Of a DNA stretch of 64,000 nt, positions 1 through 11,381 are shown one piece after another (position 1 is the stretch's first letter; each line of letters opens with the position of its first letter). The position numbers and the translations under genes were made by a program. Under the pieces are notes generated by a model that was given only the letters and a program-made list of their open reading frames with translations, had not been told where the DNA came from and ran no database searches. The stretch spans positions 1-64,000 of the forward strand of contig NZ_PZKN01000017.1 in NCBI RefSeq assembly GCF_003046795.1. The letters are read 5' to 3'. The stretch comes from Desulfonatronum sp. SC1 (GTDB taxonomy: Bacteria; Desulfobacterota; Desulfovibrionia; Desulfovibrionales; Desulfonatronaceae).

Positions 1-509
1 TATAAAATTAAACGTTTTTTTGACAAAAAAGCAGAGATATCAGTAGGGTCTTACGCAAAGGGCCAGGTTAACATGCAGAAATTATTGCGGAAAAGGCTGG
101 ATTTGGCGCGATGCGGTTAAAGTCCTGTATGTGACAACATGTGATTTTCCCTGACACAAGACAGGCAAATTCGTGATTGAATCGCCTAACCGCGCATCCA
201 TCACACCCAGCCGCCCTTGGCCCCCAGCCCGCCTACGCCAGGCTCGAGGCGGTTCCGGTCGTTGGGGCTGAGGCTCGGCCCGGTCCTCAATACCGCGACC
301 GCCCCATCATCACTTTGACCGCTCCTGATCCCAGACGCTGCTGACAGCCTTTCGTCTCTGGGCATGCTGAGCCCTGCCAGCCGTGGGTTGAAACCGTCCA
401 GGCAAACCTCGTGCCTTGCAGGATGACCACGCCAGAAAAAGCAAGACCGCCCATCCCGAAGGACAGGCGGCCTTTGCGCAGAGGGCGTGTGTTTGTTCTC
501 CCTGGCGAA
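1..509. other. Gene-poor left edge
   Basis: No reading frame here has a convincing start, ribosome-binding site or protein-like composition on either strand. The stretch belongs to the accessory region that ends at the tRNA-Pro fragment at 3278-3321. One 18-bp word at 68-85 recurs inverted at 1462-1479; otherwise I see nothing I can name. Confidence 0.5.
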
Positions 510-940
510 TCAATATGTATTGCGGACACACCAGATGTAGTATCGATTTGTTATATGATGCAGACGGGTTAAGCTTCCTGCCAGCATGTTCATGGCCCAA
601 CGAATGTTTTCCCCATAACCTGTGTAATGAGTGCTAGTCCAATAATAATCACCTTGGATTCCTTCAAAGGGATGCTCACCGCGAGTTGCCCCGTAAATTT
701 CTGGGAACTCATGTATTAAGGGCAGTCTCCACCCGGTAATGCTATCCACGGCAAGCGAAACACATCGAGAAGTGGCGGAATCCCAATCCATACTGCCAAA
801 CATGTTGGCATTTTTGGTCCACATCAATCCCGTCTGCATATCCGTCACCGTACCGTTCCCATTGTCCGTTAACCTCTGGGCCTGGGCTTCGCCTTAATGA
901 CCAGTCTGATCAGGCAGAGCATTGCCGCAACGACCACCAT
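510..940 (-). pseudogene. Frameshifted secreted Lcl/DUF1566-type domain protein
   Basis: From about 890 down to 510 the minus strand encodes a complete Lcl C-terminal (DUF1566) domain: a TDNGNGTVTD start motif, then TGLMWTKNAN, a TGWRLP motif and a closing WCVR. This family is found in secreted or surface proteins; its biochemical role is unsettled. No good start codon precedes it in frame: an in-frame TAA lies 10 codons before TDNGNG. In the neighbouring frame, ATG at 940 opens a hydrophobic stretch (MVVVAAMLCLI) that runs to the same place and then terminates. Restoring one base near 890 would join signal peptide, a GEAQAQ cleavage-like region and the domain. I therefore read it as one gene broken by a single-base deletion. 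A sequencing error would look the same. Confidence 0.6.
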
Positions 941-1025
941 TCTGACCCATTTTCCAAAAGTGCGTTTTATGATGTTTTCCTTGTCTCGACGAAAGTACAG
1001 ATTGTCATGCGTTTTGTGTTGACGA

Positions 1026-1379
1026 TTATTGCCACCCCAGCGGGTCCTTACACGTAGGATTGTTGCAGAGCAGATCGCAAAAGCCAGAGTGATGGTCCAT
1101 GCTGACATAATAAGGGATCTGCATTGGTCCGTTATTCTCCTCGCATACCCCTACCATACATGTATAGGATTTAAACTGGCAACCGACGAGATGCCCCCTC
1201 ACAACGTTTCCATTCACCACTTTAGTGACGGCATATGGGTGGAGCGTACACCGTTTCGAAAAATAGTCTGGGTCATTCTTGCAGATCATGGTTCTGGCGA
1301 ATAGGTTGCCAGAAGTGAGCAGCGTTGCCATGAACAACAGGGCCAGAGCCAGGGTCGCGGTCAGAATGATTTTTCGCAT
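1026..1379 (-). CDS. Small secreted cysteine-rich protein, unknown function
   Basis: 117 residues from ATG at 1379, with an AGAGGA ribosome-binding site about nine bases upstream; a TTG two codons earlier is less likely. Residues 1-30 form a clear signal peptide (MRKIILTATL, a long hydrophobic core, then an SGNLFA-type cleavage region). The mature part of about 90 residues carries eight cysteines, suggesting disulfide bonds in the periplasm or outside the cell. I recognise no family. It lies directly upstream of the broken Lcl-domain gene on the same strand, so both may be cargo of the island. Confidence 0.6.
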   Translation of the reverse strand: MRKIILTATLALALLFMATLLTSGNLFARTMICKNDPDYFSKRCTLHPYAVTKVVNGNVVRGHLVGCQFKSYTCMVGVCEENNGPMQIPYYVSMDHHSGFCDLLCNNPTCKDPLGWQ

Positions 1380-1551
1380 TTTCAAAATCCTCTTGTGGGT
1401 TGAAGGTTAAATTCCGATGATGTTTCCTTATAAGCACGATCCAAGCCATATAATAAATTGTATAATTTCTGCATGTTAAAAATATACAAGCCAGCCAAGC
1501 CTCTGTTGTTTGCGCCAATTCCGTTGGCGCTGCCAACACTTCAGGCAAACA

Positions 1552-1948
1552 TTAAGCTGCCCCCATGCCATTTGCTGGCCGCGCTGGGATGGTGTGATTT
1601 CTGGGATGGATGTGAATATCAGGGTGCAGTTGGTGGGCCAATGAGGGGGGCTCGGTGAGGCTGGCTTGTTCCCGCAGCCGCTTCCGGCTATCGGTCGGAC
1701 CAGGGAGTTCCACATGGCATATCATCCAGTCGCATACCGACCAGCCCAGCCAGGATAAACTGCTGACGTGGAAGATATGACAGCGGCATAAACGAAACCA
1801 GGTCCCCACCTTAAGAAACCCGCCAAGCTATCCAAAGGACCGGCCCCGCTTCAGCCTGAGAAAGATCGCTTGCCCGCCACTTGGCTACATGTTCGCGCCA
1901 GAAATGTATCTTCTCGGGATTTAATGCTCTTCGTTTCTTGGTTGCCAT
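1552..1948 (-). pseudogene. Degenerate IS66-type TnpA (transposase accessory) remnant
   Basis: ATG at 1948 follows a strong GAGGAG site and opens MATKKRRALNPEK, then FWREHVAKWRASDLSQAE. This matches the conserved start of IS66-family TnpA proteins, where WREHV..W..SGLSQAEYC is typical. The frame stops after about 46 codons; shifted frames further left keep weak TnpA-like character (for example VELPGP and a basic SRKRLREQ stretch). No TnpB or TnpC (the DDE transposase) follows, so the element is dead. It marks past insertion-sequence activity in the island. Confidence 0.55.
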
Positions 1949-2039
1949 TTTGAATCCTCCTCAAAGGTTGGTGAGAAGAATTCTATGGCATAGCTGGAAA
2001 TCATGCGGAAGGAGTAGCTCTTTTGACGCTTACAAAAAG

Positions 2040-2069
2040 AAAGCCCTTGAGATTGTTCCCAAGGGCTTT
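2040..2069. terminator. Bidirectional intrinsic terminator
   Basis: A 10-bp perfect stem (2040-2049 with 2060-2069) has T-rich sequence on both sides. On the minus strand it lies downstream of the 146-residue secreted protein gene and of a frameshifted Lys/Ala-rich stretch. Confidence 0.6.
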
Positions 2070-2074
2070 CTTCG

Positions 2075-2228
2075 TTTATTGGCCTTTTTTTGAGGCGTGT
2101 ATTTGCCTTCTACGGCATTTGTTTTTGGCTTAGCAAGGGCAGCAGCAGCCTTAAGTAGTACTCTCAGTTTTTGCGGCCTTCTTCTCGGCAATTGTCTTCT
2201 GGCTCTCCTTATTGAAGTTTTGAATATC
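2075..2228 (-). other. Lys/Ala-rich coding remnant (frameshifted, no start)
   Basis: Just behind the stop at 2235 the minus strand reads IQNFNKESQKTIAEKKAAKT, then ESTT and a stop. The adjacent frame continues immediately as KAAAALAKPKTNAVEGKY followed by a basic tail. The two pieces fit as one Lys/Ala-rich protein end broken by one extra T near 2155. There is no start codon, so this is at most the 3' end of a lost gene. Confidence 0.3.
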
Positions 2229-2234
2229 TAGATA

Positions 2235-2675
2235 TTACCGCAAAGACCTTGCAATTTCTTCACGCGCAGTCATCTTTAACTCTTCATCGGTATTATCGTC
2301 AAATGAAAAGCTGTAGATTATCCAATTATCAGCTGGACGATAAAACATGAATTCTAATCGGATTGGTTGTCTCTCGTAGAGCATCAAATATGTAACCATC
2401 AGGAGGCGTTCGCCATAGCTATGCACACCGATACGCTCTTTGCCAACATATGTCCCAACCATTTGTGACATGGAAGAAAACTGGCCCTTTAGGTTCATAA
2501 CGGCATCTGAAGAGGAGTCAATCCACCTGTTTGTTGAGTAAACGCTATCAATCGATTTGCTTATCTCTCCTTTTTCGTAAAGAGAGAAGAATTTTTCGAT
2601 CTCTTTATTGTACTCATCGCTTGCAAATGCTGAAACGTTCAAGAATAGGACACAAATGATCATTATGTACTTCAT
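2235..2675 (-). CDS. Secreted protein of unknown function
   Basis: 146 residues from ATG at 2675, preceded by AAGGAG at good spacing. A signal peptide is plain (MKYIMIICVLFLNVSAFAS, cleavage after AFA). The mature protein is about 127 residues and mixed alpha/beta in character, with a conserved-looking FMFYRPADNW segment near residues 110-120 that resembles small periplasmic DUF proteins carrying an N-terminal helix pair. I cannot name the family. Codon use is AT-richer than in the core genes to the right, consistent with acquisition as part of the island. Confidence 0.65.
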   Translation of the reverse strand: MKYIMIICVLFLNVSAFASDEYNKEIEKFFSLYEKGEISKSIDSVYSTNRWIDSSSDAVMNLKGQFSSMSQMVGTYVGKERIGVHSYGERLLMVTYLMLYERQPIRLEFMFYRPADNWIIYSFSFDDNTDEELKMTAREEIARSLR

Positions 2676-2769
2676 AAAAAACTCCTTTTTTTGAGTTAAT
2701 CGACAATTAAATATGTTCAAGGGAATTGCAAGTCTAAATAAACAGGTACATATTCTTCTTACATGCAAG

Positions 2770-3277
2770 ACATGTTTAATCTATACCTATTATTCAGTAA
2801 TCCTAATAGGGGATGGTTGTCAAGAATTCTGCTAGCCTTATAAACCTTTTTCTGGTTAAAAATCTTGGACAATTATGGTACCTGCGTGAAAGACCTTCAA
2901 CCAAGCAACCAAATCTGCTTCTTCCGGCCTATCGGTTTCAGGTTCTACCAACAAACGTGTTTTTTGGGTAAAATGAGATAACCAAGCAGTTGACGCGCAT
3001 CACTGGCAACGGTTAACAGGAATAACGCAAGCGTTCAGGCCTTGGCTTGGAGCCTTTGGCCTTGAAAGTCCCTCGGATTACCATGATGACGAACGTCGAG
3101 GGGCTTTTTTCCCATTGACCATAAGCAGTGGGGCGAAGCGACATCCTGCCCTTATCGTTGCCACTACTCCCTTGCCACTACGGGAATGTCTGTGAATGAG
3201 GGAAAATGGTCATTTTGATGTAGTGTTAGAACAAGTGAAGATGATGATATCAATGCTTTACGCAAGGTCCTCATAAA
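2770..3277. other. Intergenic island end without recognisable genes
   Basis: About 500 bases between the secreted protein gene and the tRNA fragment. I see no supported coding frame on either strand. The one clear structure is a terminator-like hairpin at 3065-3110. AACGCAAGCGTT near 3025-3037 is a small palindrome of unknown meaning. Confidence 0.5.
3065..3110 (+). terminator. Intrinsic terminator-like hairpin
   Basis: An 11-bp stem with one G-T pair (3065-3075 with 3097-3107) is followed by a T run. No gene on the plus strand clearly precedes it; it may belong to a lost gene of the island. Confidence 0.5.
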
Positions 3278-3321
3278 TGGGGTTCAGGGGGGCGGAGGTT
3301 CAAATCCTCTCATCCCGACCA
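3278..3321 (+). tRNA. 3' fragment of tRNA-Pro(UGG), integration scar
   Basis: From the anticodon TGG (3278-3280) onward this is a tRNA-Pro 3' half: anticodon-stem strand TTCAG, variable loop, T-arm with GGAGG stem, TTCAAAT loop and CCTCT (3294-3310), acceptor strand CATCCCG (3311-3317), discriminator A and encoded CCA (3319-3321). The 5' half is absent: the sequence before 3278 cannot pair with it. Tyrosine integrases commonly recombine in the anticodon loop and leave exactly such a 3' duplicate, so this is probably the right attachment site of the island on the left. The intact gene should lie beyond position 1. Confidence 0.75.
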
Positions 3322-3328
3322 GAATTTC

Positions 3329-3366
3329 AAAGGGGCTGAATGATCACATCATTCAGCCCCTTTTTT
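3329..3366 (+). terminator. Rho-independent terminator behind the tRNA-Pro fragment
   Basis: A 15-bp stem (3329-3343 with 3349-3363) around a 5-nt loop, followed by six Ts. It sits eight bases after CCA and is presumably the original terminator of the tRNA-Pro gene, kept on the chromosomal side of the integration. Confidence 0.85.
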
Positions 3367-3410
3367 GTTTTCTGCTTTCCCGCCTTTTTGGCGGTTATTT
3401 TGCGCTTCGC

Positions 3411-5867
<2,457 letters not shown>

Positions 5868-5904
5868 GAGGCGATCCTTTGCAGAAGCACGCGGCCTTGC
5901 GATC

Positions 5905-7152
5905 TCAGGCGGTCTTGACTTCCTGTTCGTAAATCAACAGCGGTTCGGATTCGTTATCCACCACGGACTGGTTGACCACGCACTCCCTGACCCCGGTCAT
6001 GGACGGCAGTCGGTAGGAAATGTCCAGCATGATGTTTTCCAGCACGTTGCGCAGCCCCCGGGCCCCGGTCTTGCGCTCGATGGCTTGGCGGGCGATGGCC
6101 CGCAAAGAGTCCTGGGTGAAACGCAGCCGGACGTTCTCCATTTCGAACATCTTCTGATACTGCTTGACCAGAGCGTTCTTGGGCTCGGTCAGAATCCGAA
6201 CCAGATCGTCCTCCTTGAGATCCTTGAGCGAGGCCAGAATGGGCAGCCGCCCCACCAGTTCGGGGATGAAGCCGAACTTGATCAGGTCCATGGGTTGGAC
6301 CTGATCAAGATAGGAGCAGGCGTCTTCGTTTTTGGGCGAGGTCAAGGCGGCTCCGAAGCCCATGCATTTGGATTGGGTGCGTTGCTGGATGATCCGCTCC
6401 AGGCCGATGAACGCCCCGCCCACGATGAACAGGATGTTGGAGGTGTTCATCCGGATGTATTCCTGCTGAGGATGCTTGCGCCCGCCTTTGGGGGGAATGT
6501 TGGCCTCCGTGCCCTCGATGATCTTCAGCAAGGCCTGCTGGACGCCTTCGCCGGAGACGTCCCGGGTGATGGAGGGACTGTCGGAACGGCGGGAGACCTT
6601 GTCGATCTCGTCAATGTAGATGATCCCCTTGGAGGCCGTTTCGATGTCGAAGTCCGCGTTCTGGAGCAGCTGCACCAGAATGTTTTCCACGTCCTCGCCC
6701 ACGTACCCGGCTTCGGTCAGGGTGGTGGCGTCGGCGATGGCGAAAGGTACTTTAAGAATCCGGGCCAGGGTTTTGGCCAGCAAGGTTTTGCCCGACCCGG
6801 TGGGGCCCATCAGCAGGATGTTACTCTTGTCCAGCTCCACGCCGTCGGCCATCTGCGGGGCGTAGAAGACCCGCTTGTAATGGTTGTGCACGGCCACGGA
6901 GAGAATTTTCTTGGACTGCTCCTGTCCGATCACGAATTCGTCCAGCTTCTTGTGCAGCTCCTCCGGCGTCAGCAGCCGACCGTCCTGGACTTCCGTTTCC
7001 ATGTCGTCCTGGTTGATGATCTCATCGCACAGGATGACGCATTCGTCGCATATGTACACGTCCGGCCCGGCGATCAGCCGGCGGACCTGGTCCTGACTCT
7101 TGCCGCAAAAGGAGCATCCCAGGCGCGGCTGATTGGTTTTTTTCTTGGCCAT
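5905..7152 (-). CDS. clpX: ClpX, ATP-binding unfoldase subunit of ClpXP
   Basis: 415 residues. The N-terminal zinc-binding domain has Cys13, Cys16, Cys35 and Cys38 (CSFC, CDEC). The AAA+ module has Walker A GPTGSGKT (116-123) and Walker [10 protein letters not shown]. An IGLERII-type segment matches the IGF loop that docks ClpX onto ClpP. ClpX recognises tagged or degron-bearing proteins, unfolds them and feeds them to ClpP. It starts nine bases after clpP, the usual operon partner, so the pair is translated together. Confidence 0.97.
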   Translation of the reverse strand: MAKKKTNQPRLGCSFCGKSQDQVRRLIAGPDVYICDECVILCDEIINQDDMETEVQDGRLLTPEELHKKLDEFVIGQEQSKKILSVAVHNHYKRVFYAPQMADGVELDKSNILLMGPTGSGKTLLAKTLARILKVPFAIADATTLTEAGYVGEDVENILVQLLQNADFDIETASKGIIYIDEIDKVSRRSDSPSITRDVSGEGVQQALLKIIEGTEANIPPKGGRKHPQQEYIRMNTSNILFIVGGAFIGLERIIQQRTQSKCMGFGAALTSPKNEDACSYLDQVQPMDLIKFGFIPELVGRLPILASLKDLKEDDLVRILTEPKNALVKQYQKMFEMENVRLRFTQDSLRAIARQAIERKTGARGLRNVLENIMLDISYRLPSMTGVRECVVNQSVVDNESEPLLIYEQEVKTA

Positions 7153-7161
7153 GTAAAACCT

Positions 7162-7767
7162 CTAAGATGAAGACTTCAATTGCGACCTGGAGGAGAGAAT
7201 CTTGTCGATCAGCCCGTACTCCACCGCTTCCTGCGCGCTCATGAAATAGTCCCGCTCCGTGTCGTGACGAACCTTTTCCAAATCCGCGCCGGTGTGGGAA
7301 GCCAGTATCTCGCTGAGCCTTTCCTTCAAGCGGATGATCTCCCGGGCCTGGATATCGATGTCCGTGGCCTGCCCCTGAAAACCGCCCATGGGTTGGTGGA
7401 TCAGGAGCCGGCTGTTGGGCAGGGCGTAACGCATTCCCTTGGCTCCGGCGGTGAGCAACAACGCGCCCATGCTGGCTGCCTGTCCGAGGCAAAGCGTGGC
7501 CACGGGGGCGGATATGTACTGCATGGTATCGTAGATGGCCAAACCGGCGGTGACGGAACCACCGGGGGAATTGATGTACATGTTGATTTCTTTTTCCGGA
7601 TTCTCGGACTCCAGAAAAAGAAGCTGGGAGCAGACCAGATTGGCGACGTAATCGTCAATGGCCGTTCCCAGGATCAATATTCTGTCTTTGAGCAGACGCG
7701 AATACAGGTCGTAGGCCCGTTCCGTCCGCCCCGTGGTTTCGATGACGATGGGCACGCCCATAGGCAT
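7162..7767 (-). CDS. clpP: ClpP, proteolytic subunit of Clp protease
   Basis: 201 residues. The catalytic triad is visible: Ser99 (GQAASMG), His124 (LLIHQPMGG) and Asp173. The protein forms the double-heptamer chamber that works with ClpX, and with ClpA/ClpC if present. ATG 7767 is preceded by an AGGAGG site. It follows tig after about 200 bases that contain a strong hairpin terminator (7895-7939), so clpP-clpX-lon probably has its own promoter plus some read-through from tig. Confidence 0.97.
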   Translation of the reverse strand: MPMGVPIVIETTGRTERAYDLYSRLLKDRILILGTAIDDYVANLVCSQLLFLESENPEKEINMYINSPGGSVTAGLAIYDTMQYISAPVATLCLGQAASMGALLLTAGAKGMRYALPNSRLLIHQPMGGFQGQATDIDIQAREIIRLKERLSEILASHTGADLEKVRHDTERDYFMSAQEAVEYGLIDKILSSRSQLKSSS

Positions 7768-7894
7768 GATGTTTCCTCCTGGAGTTGAGTGGCCGCCAGC
7801 GAAGCCCGCGGCAAGCGAGAGGTCGCGGACCCGTGGAGAGGTGGGACGCGGTCGTTGTTAGGTGCTTCGAGTAGGTAGTAATCAAAACGACAAA

Positions 7895-7939
7895 GGCAAG
7901 TCCGCCGCCCAGGAAAGATTCCGGGGCGGCGGACTTGCC
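7895..7939 (-). terminator. Hairpin terminator downstream of tig
   Basis: A perfect 16-bp GC-rich stem (7895-7910 with 7924-7939) lies 28 bases after the tig stop. On the minus strand it is followed by TTTGTCGTTTT. It should end most tig transcripts ahead of clpP. Confidence 0.75.
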
Positions 7940-7967
7940 GACGTTCTTCACGACGTGGCGCGATGGG

Positions 7968-9314
7968 TCACGATGTTGCTTCGGTTTGGGATTTAGCGTT
8001 TTCAGAGTCGGATTCCTCGGACCGCTGAGGTTCGACTTCCGTGATCCGGGCTCTGGAGTAGATCAGTTCAATGGCCTTGTCCGCCAGGATGCGGTCGCTG
8101 ATGGCCAGCATTAGGTTGTTCTGCTCGTGAAAATGCTTCAATCCCTGGGCGTCCTGGCCGGTCTGCTGGGCCATGTCCCGGAAGAAGGCATCGACTTCCA
8201 TGGGGGAAACGCGCAGGTTCTCCTTGGTGGCCACGGCCAAGAGGAACAACTGGGATTTGACGAGGTCTTCCGCCTTGGACCGAAACTGTTCCCGGATTTC
8301 CTCCATGGGCTTGCCCAGGGCCTCGATGCGCTTGCCCATCCGTTCCAAACGATGCTGCATTTCTCCGACCATCCGGTCGATATGCTCAGTGACCATGGAC
8401 TCGGGCAAGGCGAAATCCACCTGCGAGGTCAGGTTGTCCAGGAGCTTCTTTTGCGCGGCGGCTTTGTTCACGCGTTTTCGAGATTCGACGTACGACTTTT
8501 CGATGGCTTCGTGCAGCTGCTCCACGGAATCGAAATTGCCGGCTTTCTTCGCCAGTTCCGCGTCCACATCCGGGAGCTTCTTCTGTTTGATTTCCTGGAG
8601 TTTCACGTTCATGGTCACGGTCTTTCCGGCCAGCGCGTCGTTGAGGAAGTCCTCCGGAAAGGAGATATCCGATTCCGTGCCTTGGCCGGGACGGATGCCC
8701 TGGATCAGGGCCTCGAACTCCGGCAAGGCCTGTTCCTGACCCAACTCCAATTGAAAATTCTCGGCCTTGAAGTCGTCGAGGATTCTGCCGTCCAGGGAGG
8801 CGTAAAAATCCACGACCACCACGTCCCCGTCCTGGGCCGGACGATCCTCTTCCACGGGGACGATTTCCGCCATGTTCCGCCGAATCCGGTCCACGACCAA
8901 CTGCGTGTCGCGCTCATTGGCCTGGGCTTTTTCCTCTTCCACGGCGACGTCTTCGTAGGGCGGCAATTCAAATTCGGGGGCCACTTCAAAGCTGATGGTG
9001 TATTCAAAGGGCTGATCCCTGACCAACTCCCCGGCATCCACGTCGATTCTCGAGAGCGGCTTGACCTGCATCTCGTTGATCACCTCGTTGATGTGACAGT
9101 TGATCAGGTCGTTGGCGGCCTCTTCGTAGATCTTCTTTTTGAACATGCCCTCGATGACGGACGAGGGCACCTTGCCCTTGCGGAAGCCCTTGATCACGGC
9201 GTCCTTGCGACACAGGGCTATGGCCACGGCCAAGGCCGAATTGACCTCTTCCGGGGGGGCGACGATTTTCACGGTACGTTTGACCGGTGTCGGCTCGAGC
9301 ACTTCATGCTGCAT
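7968..9314 (-). CDS. tig: Trigger factor, ribosome-associated chaperone
   Basis: 448 residues from ATG 9314, chosen because an AAGGAGG site sits seven bases upstream; an earlier in-frame start at 9437 would add an unrelated Arg/Ala-rich stretch. The domain order is normal: ribosome-binding N-terminal domain (with a GFRKGKVP signature near residues 43-50), FKBP-type peptidyl-prolyl isomerase domain in the middle (about 150-245, starting VEEDRPAQDGD), and a helical C-terminal chaperone domain with an acidic/Ser-rich tail. It folds nascent chains at the ribosome exit. It heads the tig-clpP-clpX-lon quality-control locus. Confidence 0.96.
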   Translation of the reverse strand: MQHEVLEPTPVKRTVKIVAPPEEVNSALAVAIALCRKDAVIKGFRKGKVPSSVIEGMFKKKIYEEAANDLINCHINEVINEMQVKPLSRIDVDAGELVRDQPFEYTISFEVAPEFELPPYEDVAVEEEKAQANERDTQLVVDRIRRNMAEIVPVEEDRPAQDGDVVVVDFYASLDGRILDDFKAENFQLELGQEQALPEFEALIQGIRPGQGTESDISFPEDFLNDALAGKTVTMNVKLQEIKQKKLPDVDAELAKKAGNFDSVEQLHEAIEKSYVESRKRVNKAAAQKKLLDNLTSQVDFALPESMVTEHIDRMVGEMQHRLERMGKRIEALGKPMEEIREQFRSKAEDLVKSQLFLLAVATKENLRVSPMEVDAFFRDMAQQTGQDAQGLKHFHEQNNLMLAISDRILADKAIELIYSRARITEVEPQRSEESDSENAKSQTEATS

Positions 9315-9540
9315 ATGAACGATTCCTCCTTGGAGTTGTTGACGAAAAAAGGCGACGCCGCTCGACCTGGCCGAAGCGGCGCAATCTCGTGAGCGACCCG
9401 CTCGTGGCGGAAAGGCCGCCGCATGGGGTTCGCTCAAGGTAAAAAGTGGGAAAGTATATCGCTTTTTTTAAAAAACCGCAATAAATGAGAAGGCCACCGG
9501 GCGGGGGGCGCATTGCGCGGTGCGACATGACCGAGTGAAG

Positions 9541-9624
9541 TGGTGCGAGAGGGGGGACTCGAACCCCCACGGACAAGCCGCCAGATCCTAAGTCTGGTGC
9601 GTCTACCAGTTCCGCCACCCTCGC
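9541..9624 (-). tRNA. tRNA-Leu (anticodon TAG)
   Basis: 84 nt with encoded CCA. Acceptor strands GCGAGGG and CTCTCGC pair; the anticodon arm is CCAGA-CTTAGGA-TCTGG with anticodon TAG, reading CUA codons. A long class II variable arm and a GGTTCGAGTCC T-loop complete it. It lies between tig and the mqn genes, on the same strand. Confidence 0.95.
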
Positions 9625-9712
9625 GTATCATAAAGTACACAGATAAGATCTGTTTCCGAGCGGAAAGTAGTCAGGAGGAGGACGACGTGTCAACAGCGCG
9701 TGGTGCGGCGTC

Positions 9713-10555
9713 TCACGCGCACCCCAAGGTGTGTTTCTGACAGTGGACGACCTCGCCCAGGTATTCCAGCGCGCGCGCGCCTTCGTCGCCCATGTCCCGG
9801 CTGTACTGATTGACATACGTTCGGATATGTATCCGGAGCACTTCGTCGTCCAGTTCCTGAGCCAGGGCACGGACCAGGGGCCAGATGGAGTCCGGGGCGC
9901 GGGAGGCGTGATTCAGGCTGGCCTGAATTTGGGCCGTGATCCGGTCCAACGTCTCCGGCCTCAAGGTCCGCCGTCCGAGAATGCATCCCAGCGGCAGAGG
10001 CAGGCCGTCCGTTCGTTCGCCCCACCAACGACCGAGGTCCAGGATGCAGGACAAACCATACCGGTCCAACAGCAGGGCGCTTTCATGAATCAAAAGCCCG
10101 GCGTCCACCTCGCCGCGCAGCACCATGTCCACGATTTGGTCATAGCGCACCGGAATCAGATCCGCCGGTTCGCTCCAGGCTTGGCGCAACAGAGCCGCGG
10201 CGGTGGTCCCCAGGCCCGGGACGGCGATGGATCGCGGAGCGCCTGAAGGTGATGAAGAGAAGGCGGAGGTCACCAGCTTTGGCCCATGCACTTTGCTGAA
10301 AGCTCCTCCCGCCGGAAGCAGGACGTAATCGTCCAGCAGTTCCAAGGCCTGGGCCGCGGAAACCTTGATCACGTCGTATTCTTTTCGAACAGCGGCCTCA
10401 TTGAGCACCTGCACATCCTCCCAGATGAACGACGTGGTCCGGTCCGGCAAAGGGGCGCACTGGCCGAGCACCCAAGCGCCGAAGATGAACGTGTCGTTGG
10501 GACACGGTGAAACGGCCACGGTCAGGGGCAAGGGCGGCGTGATCATTTCGGACAT
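9713..10555 (-). CDS. mqnD: MqnD, 1,4-dihydroxy-6-naphthoate synthase
   Basis: 280 residues from ATG 10555, with AAGGAA just upstream; longer in-frame extensions run over mqnB and are not real. The signature start VAVSPCPNDTFIF and later VHGPKLV, the GLGTTAA segment and the LIHES motif fit MqnD/MqnA periplasmic-binding-protein-like folds. The enzyme converts cyclic dehypoxanthine futalosine to 1,4-dihydroxy-6-naphthoate in the futalosine menaquinone pathway. It overlaps mqnB by 13 bases, so the two are translationally coupled. MqnA is encoded separately at 19238; MqnC and MqnE are not in this window. Confidence 0.93.
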   Translation of the reverse strand: MSEMITPPLPLTVAVSPCPNDTFIFGAWVLGQCAPLPDRTTSFIWEDVQVLNEAAVRKEYDVIKVSAAQALELLDDYVLLPAGGAFSKVHGPKLVTSAFSSSPSGAPRSIAVPGLGTTAAALLRQAWSEPADLIPVRYDQIVDMVLRGEVDAGLLIHESALLLDRYGLSCILDLGRWWGERTDGLPLPLGCILGRRTLRPETLDRITAQIQASLNHASRAPDSIWPLVRALAQELDDEVLRIHIRTYVNQYSRDMGDEGARALEYLGEVVHCQKHTLGCA

Positions 10556-11337
10556 GGAGTTTCCTTGATATCGCCGAGCAGCGCGGATGCAACCAGGGCC
10601 AAGCGTTGCTTGGCCCTGTTCAGGTCCCAGTGTGCGGCATCCCTGGAACCCACCAGGTTGGAGATGGTTCGCGCCTGCACGAAGGGCATGCGAGCCAGAG
10701 AACAGGCCCAAGCCAGGGCGAATCCTTCCATGGTCTCGATGTCGCAGGCGTATCGGGTCCGCAGGGCCTCGGCCCGCTCCGACGTGCCGGACACTCCGGC
10801 CACCGTCAGGCCGACCGCCTTGGTCAAGCCGGAAATATCCAGTCCCATTTGCCGGGCACAACTTTCCGGCGTGAGCCGTAGGCGATCCCAGATCGGCTCG
10901 CCGTCCGCCTTGCCCTGGGCCAGCCCAATTCCTTTGGGGTCAACCCCGGAAGCGGTCAACAGGCCGTACTCCGGCCAGATTTCCTTTGTCACCACCACTG
11001 ACGCTCCCAAAGGCAGCCGCTCCAGGGAAAAGGCCCCGGCCACGCCCAGATTCAGCACGCCGACAGGCTCAGACACGTCTTCCGGTGAAGCGGCCGACAA
11101 TCGCCCCAGCAGACGCCCTAAGGCGATCCCGGCGTTCACCGGCCCTACTCCGGCAACCAGCAACACCAGTTCTTCCCAGGGTCGTCCCTGAAGTCCTCCT
11201 TGGGGCATGTTCAGTCGGCTCCAGGCATGCTCCACCGGTACGTATCGGGACAGACCCGGAAATGCGGCCCGCATCTCCATGACCGTGGCTGTGGCCACGA
11301 TCAGAGTGCGTTTGGGGGCGAATGACGTGGATTGCAT
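10543..11337 (-). CDS. mqnB: MqnB, futalosine hydrolase
   Basis: 264 residues of the nucleoside phosphorylase/hydrolase fold: GVGPVNAG near residue 65, LNLGVAGAF near 110, and the ETMEGFA substrate-binding segment near 203, followed by a VQARTISN motif. In the futalosine pathway it removes hypoxanthine (or adenine) from futalosine-type intermediates. It is the first gene of mqnB-mqnD, with a 13-base overlap. Other nucleosidases (MTA/SAH nucleosidase) share the fold, but adjacency to mqnD makes MqnB the clear choice. Confidence 0.9.
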   Translation of the reverse strand: MQSTSFAPKRTLIVATATVMEMRAAFPGLSRYVPVEHAWSRLNMPQGGLQGRPWEELVLLVAGVGPVNAGIALGRLLGRLSAASPEDVSEPVGVLNLGVAGAFSLERLPLGASVVVTKEIWPEYGLLTASGVDPKGIGLAQGKADGEPIWDRLRLTPESCARQMGLDISGLTKAVGLTVAGVSGTSERAEALRTRYACDIETMEGFALAWACSLARMPFVQARTISNLVGSRDAAHWDLNRAKQRLALVASALLGDIKETPCPK

Positions 11338-11381
11338 ACAGGGCGACCAGTCGATGTCACGTTGCGTGGAATGGAGGGATC

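Larger units (their letters stand above)
68..1479. repeat. 18-bp perfect inverted repeat (68-85 and 1462-1479)
   Basis: TTAACATGCAGAAATTAT at 68-85 occurs as its exact reverse complement at 1462-1479. The two arms bracket about 1.4 kb holding the frameshifted Lcl-type gene and the small secreted protein. An 18-bp match is only mildly unlikely by chance in 64 kb (a few percent by rough count), so a link to a mobile unit is possible but unproven. Confidence 0.4.
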
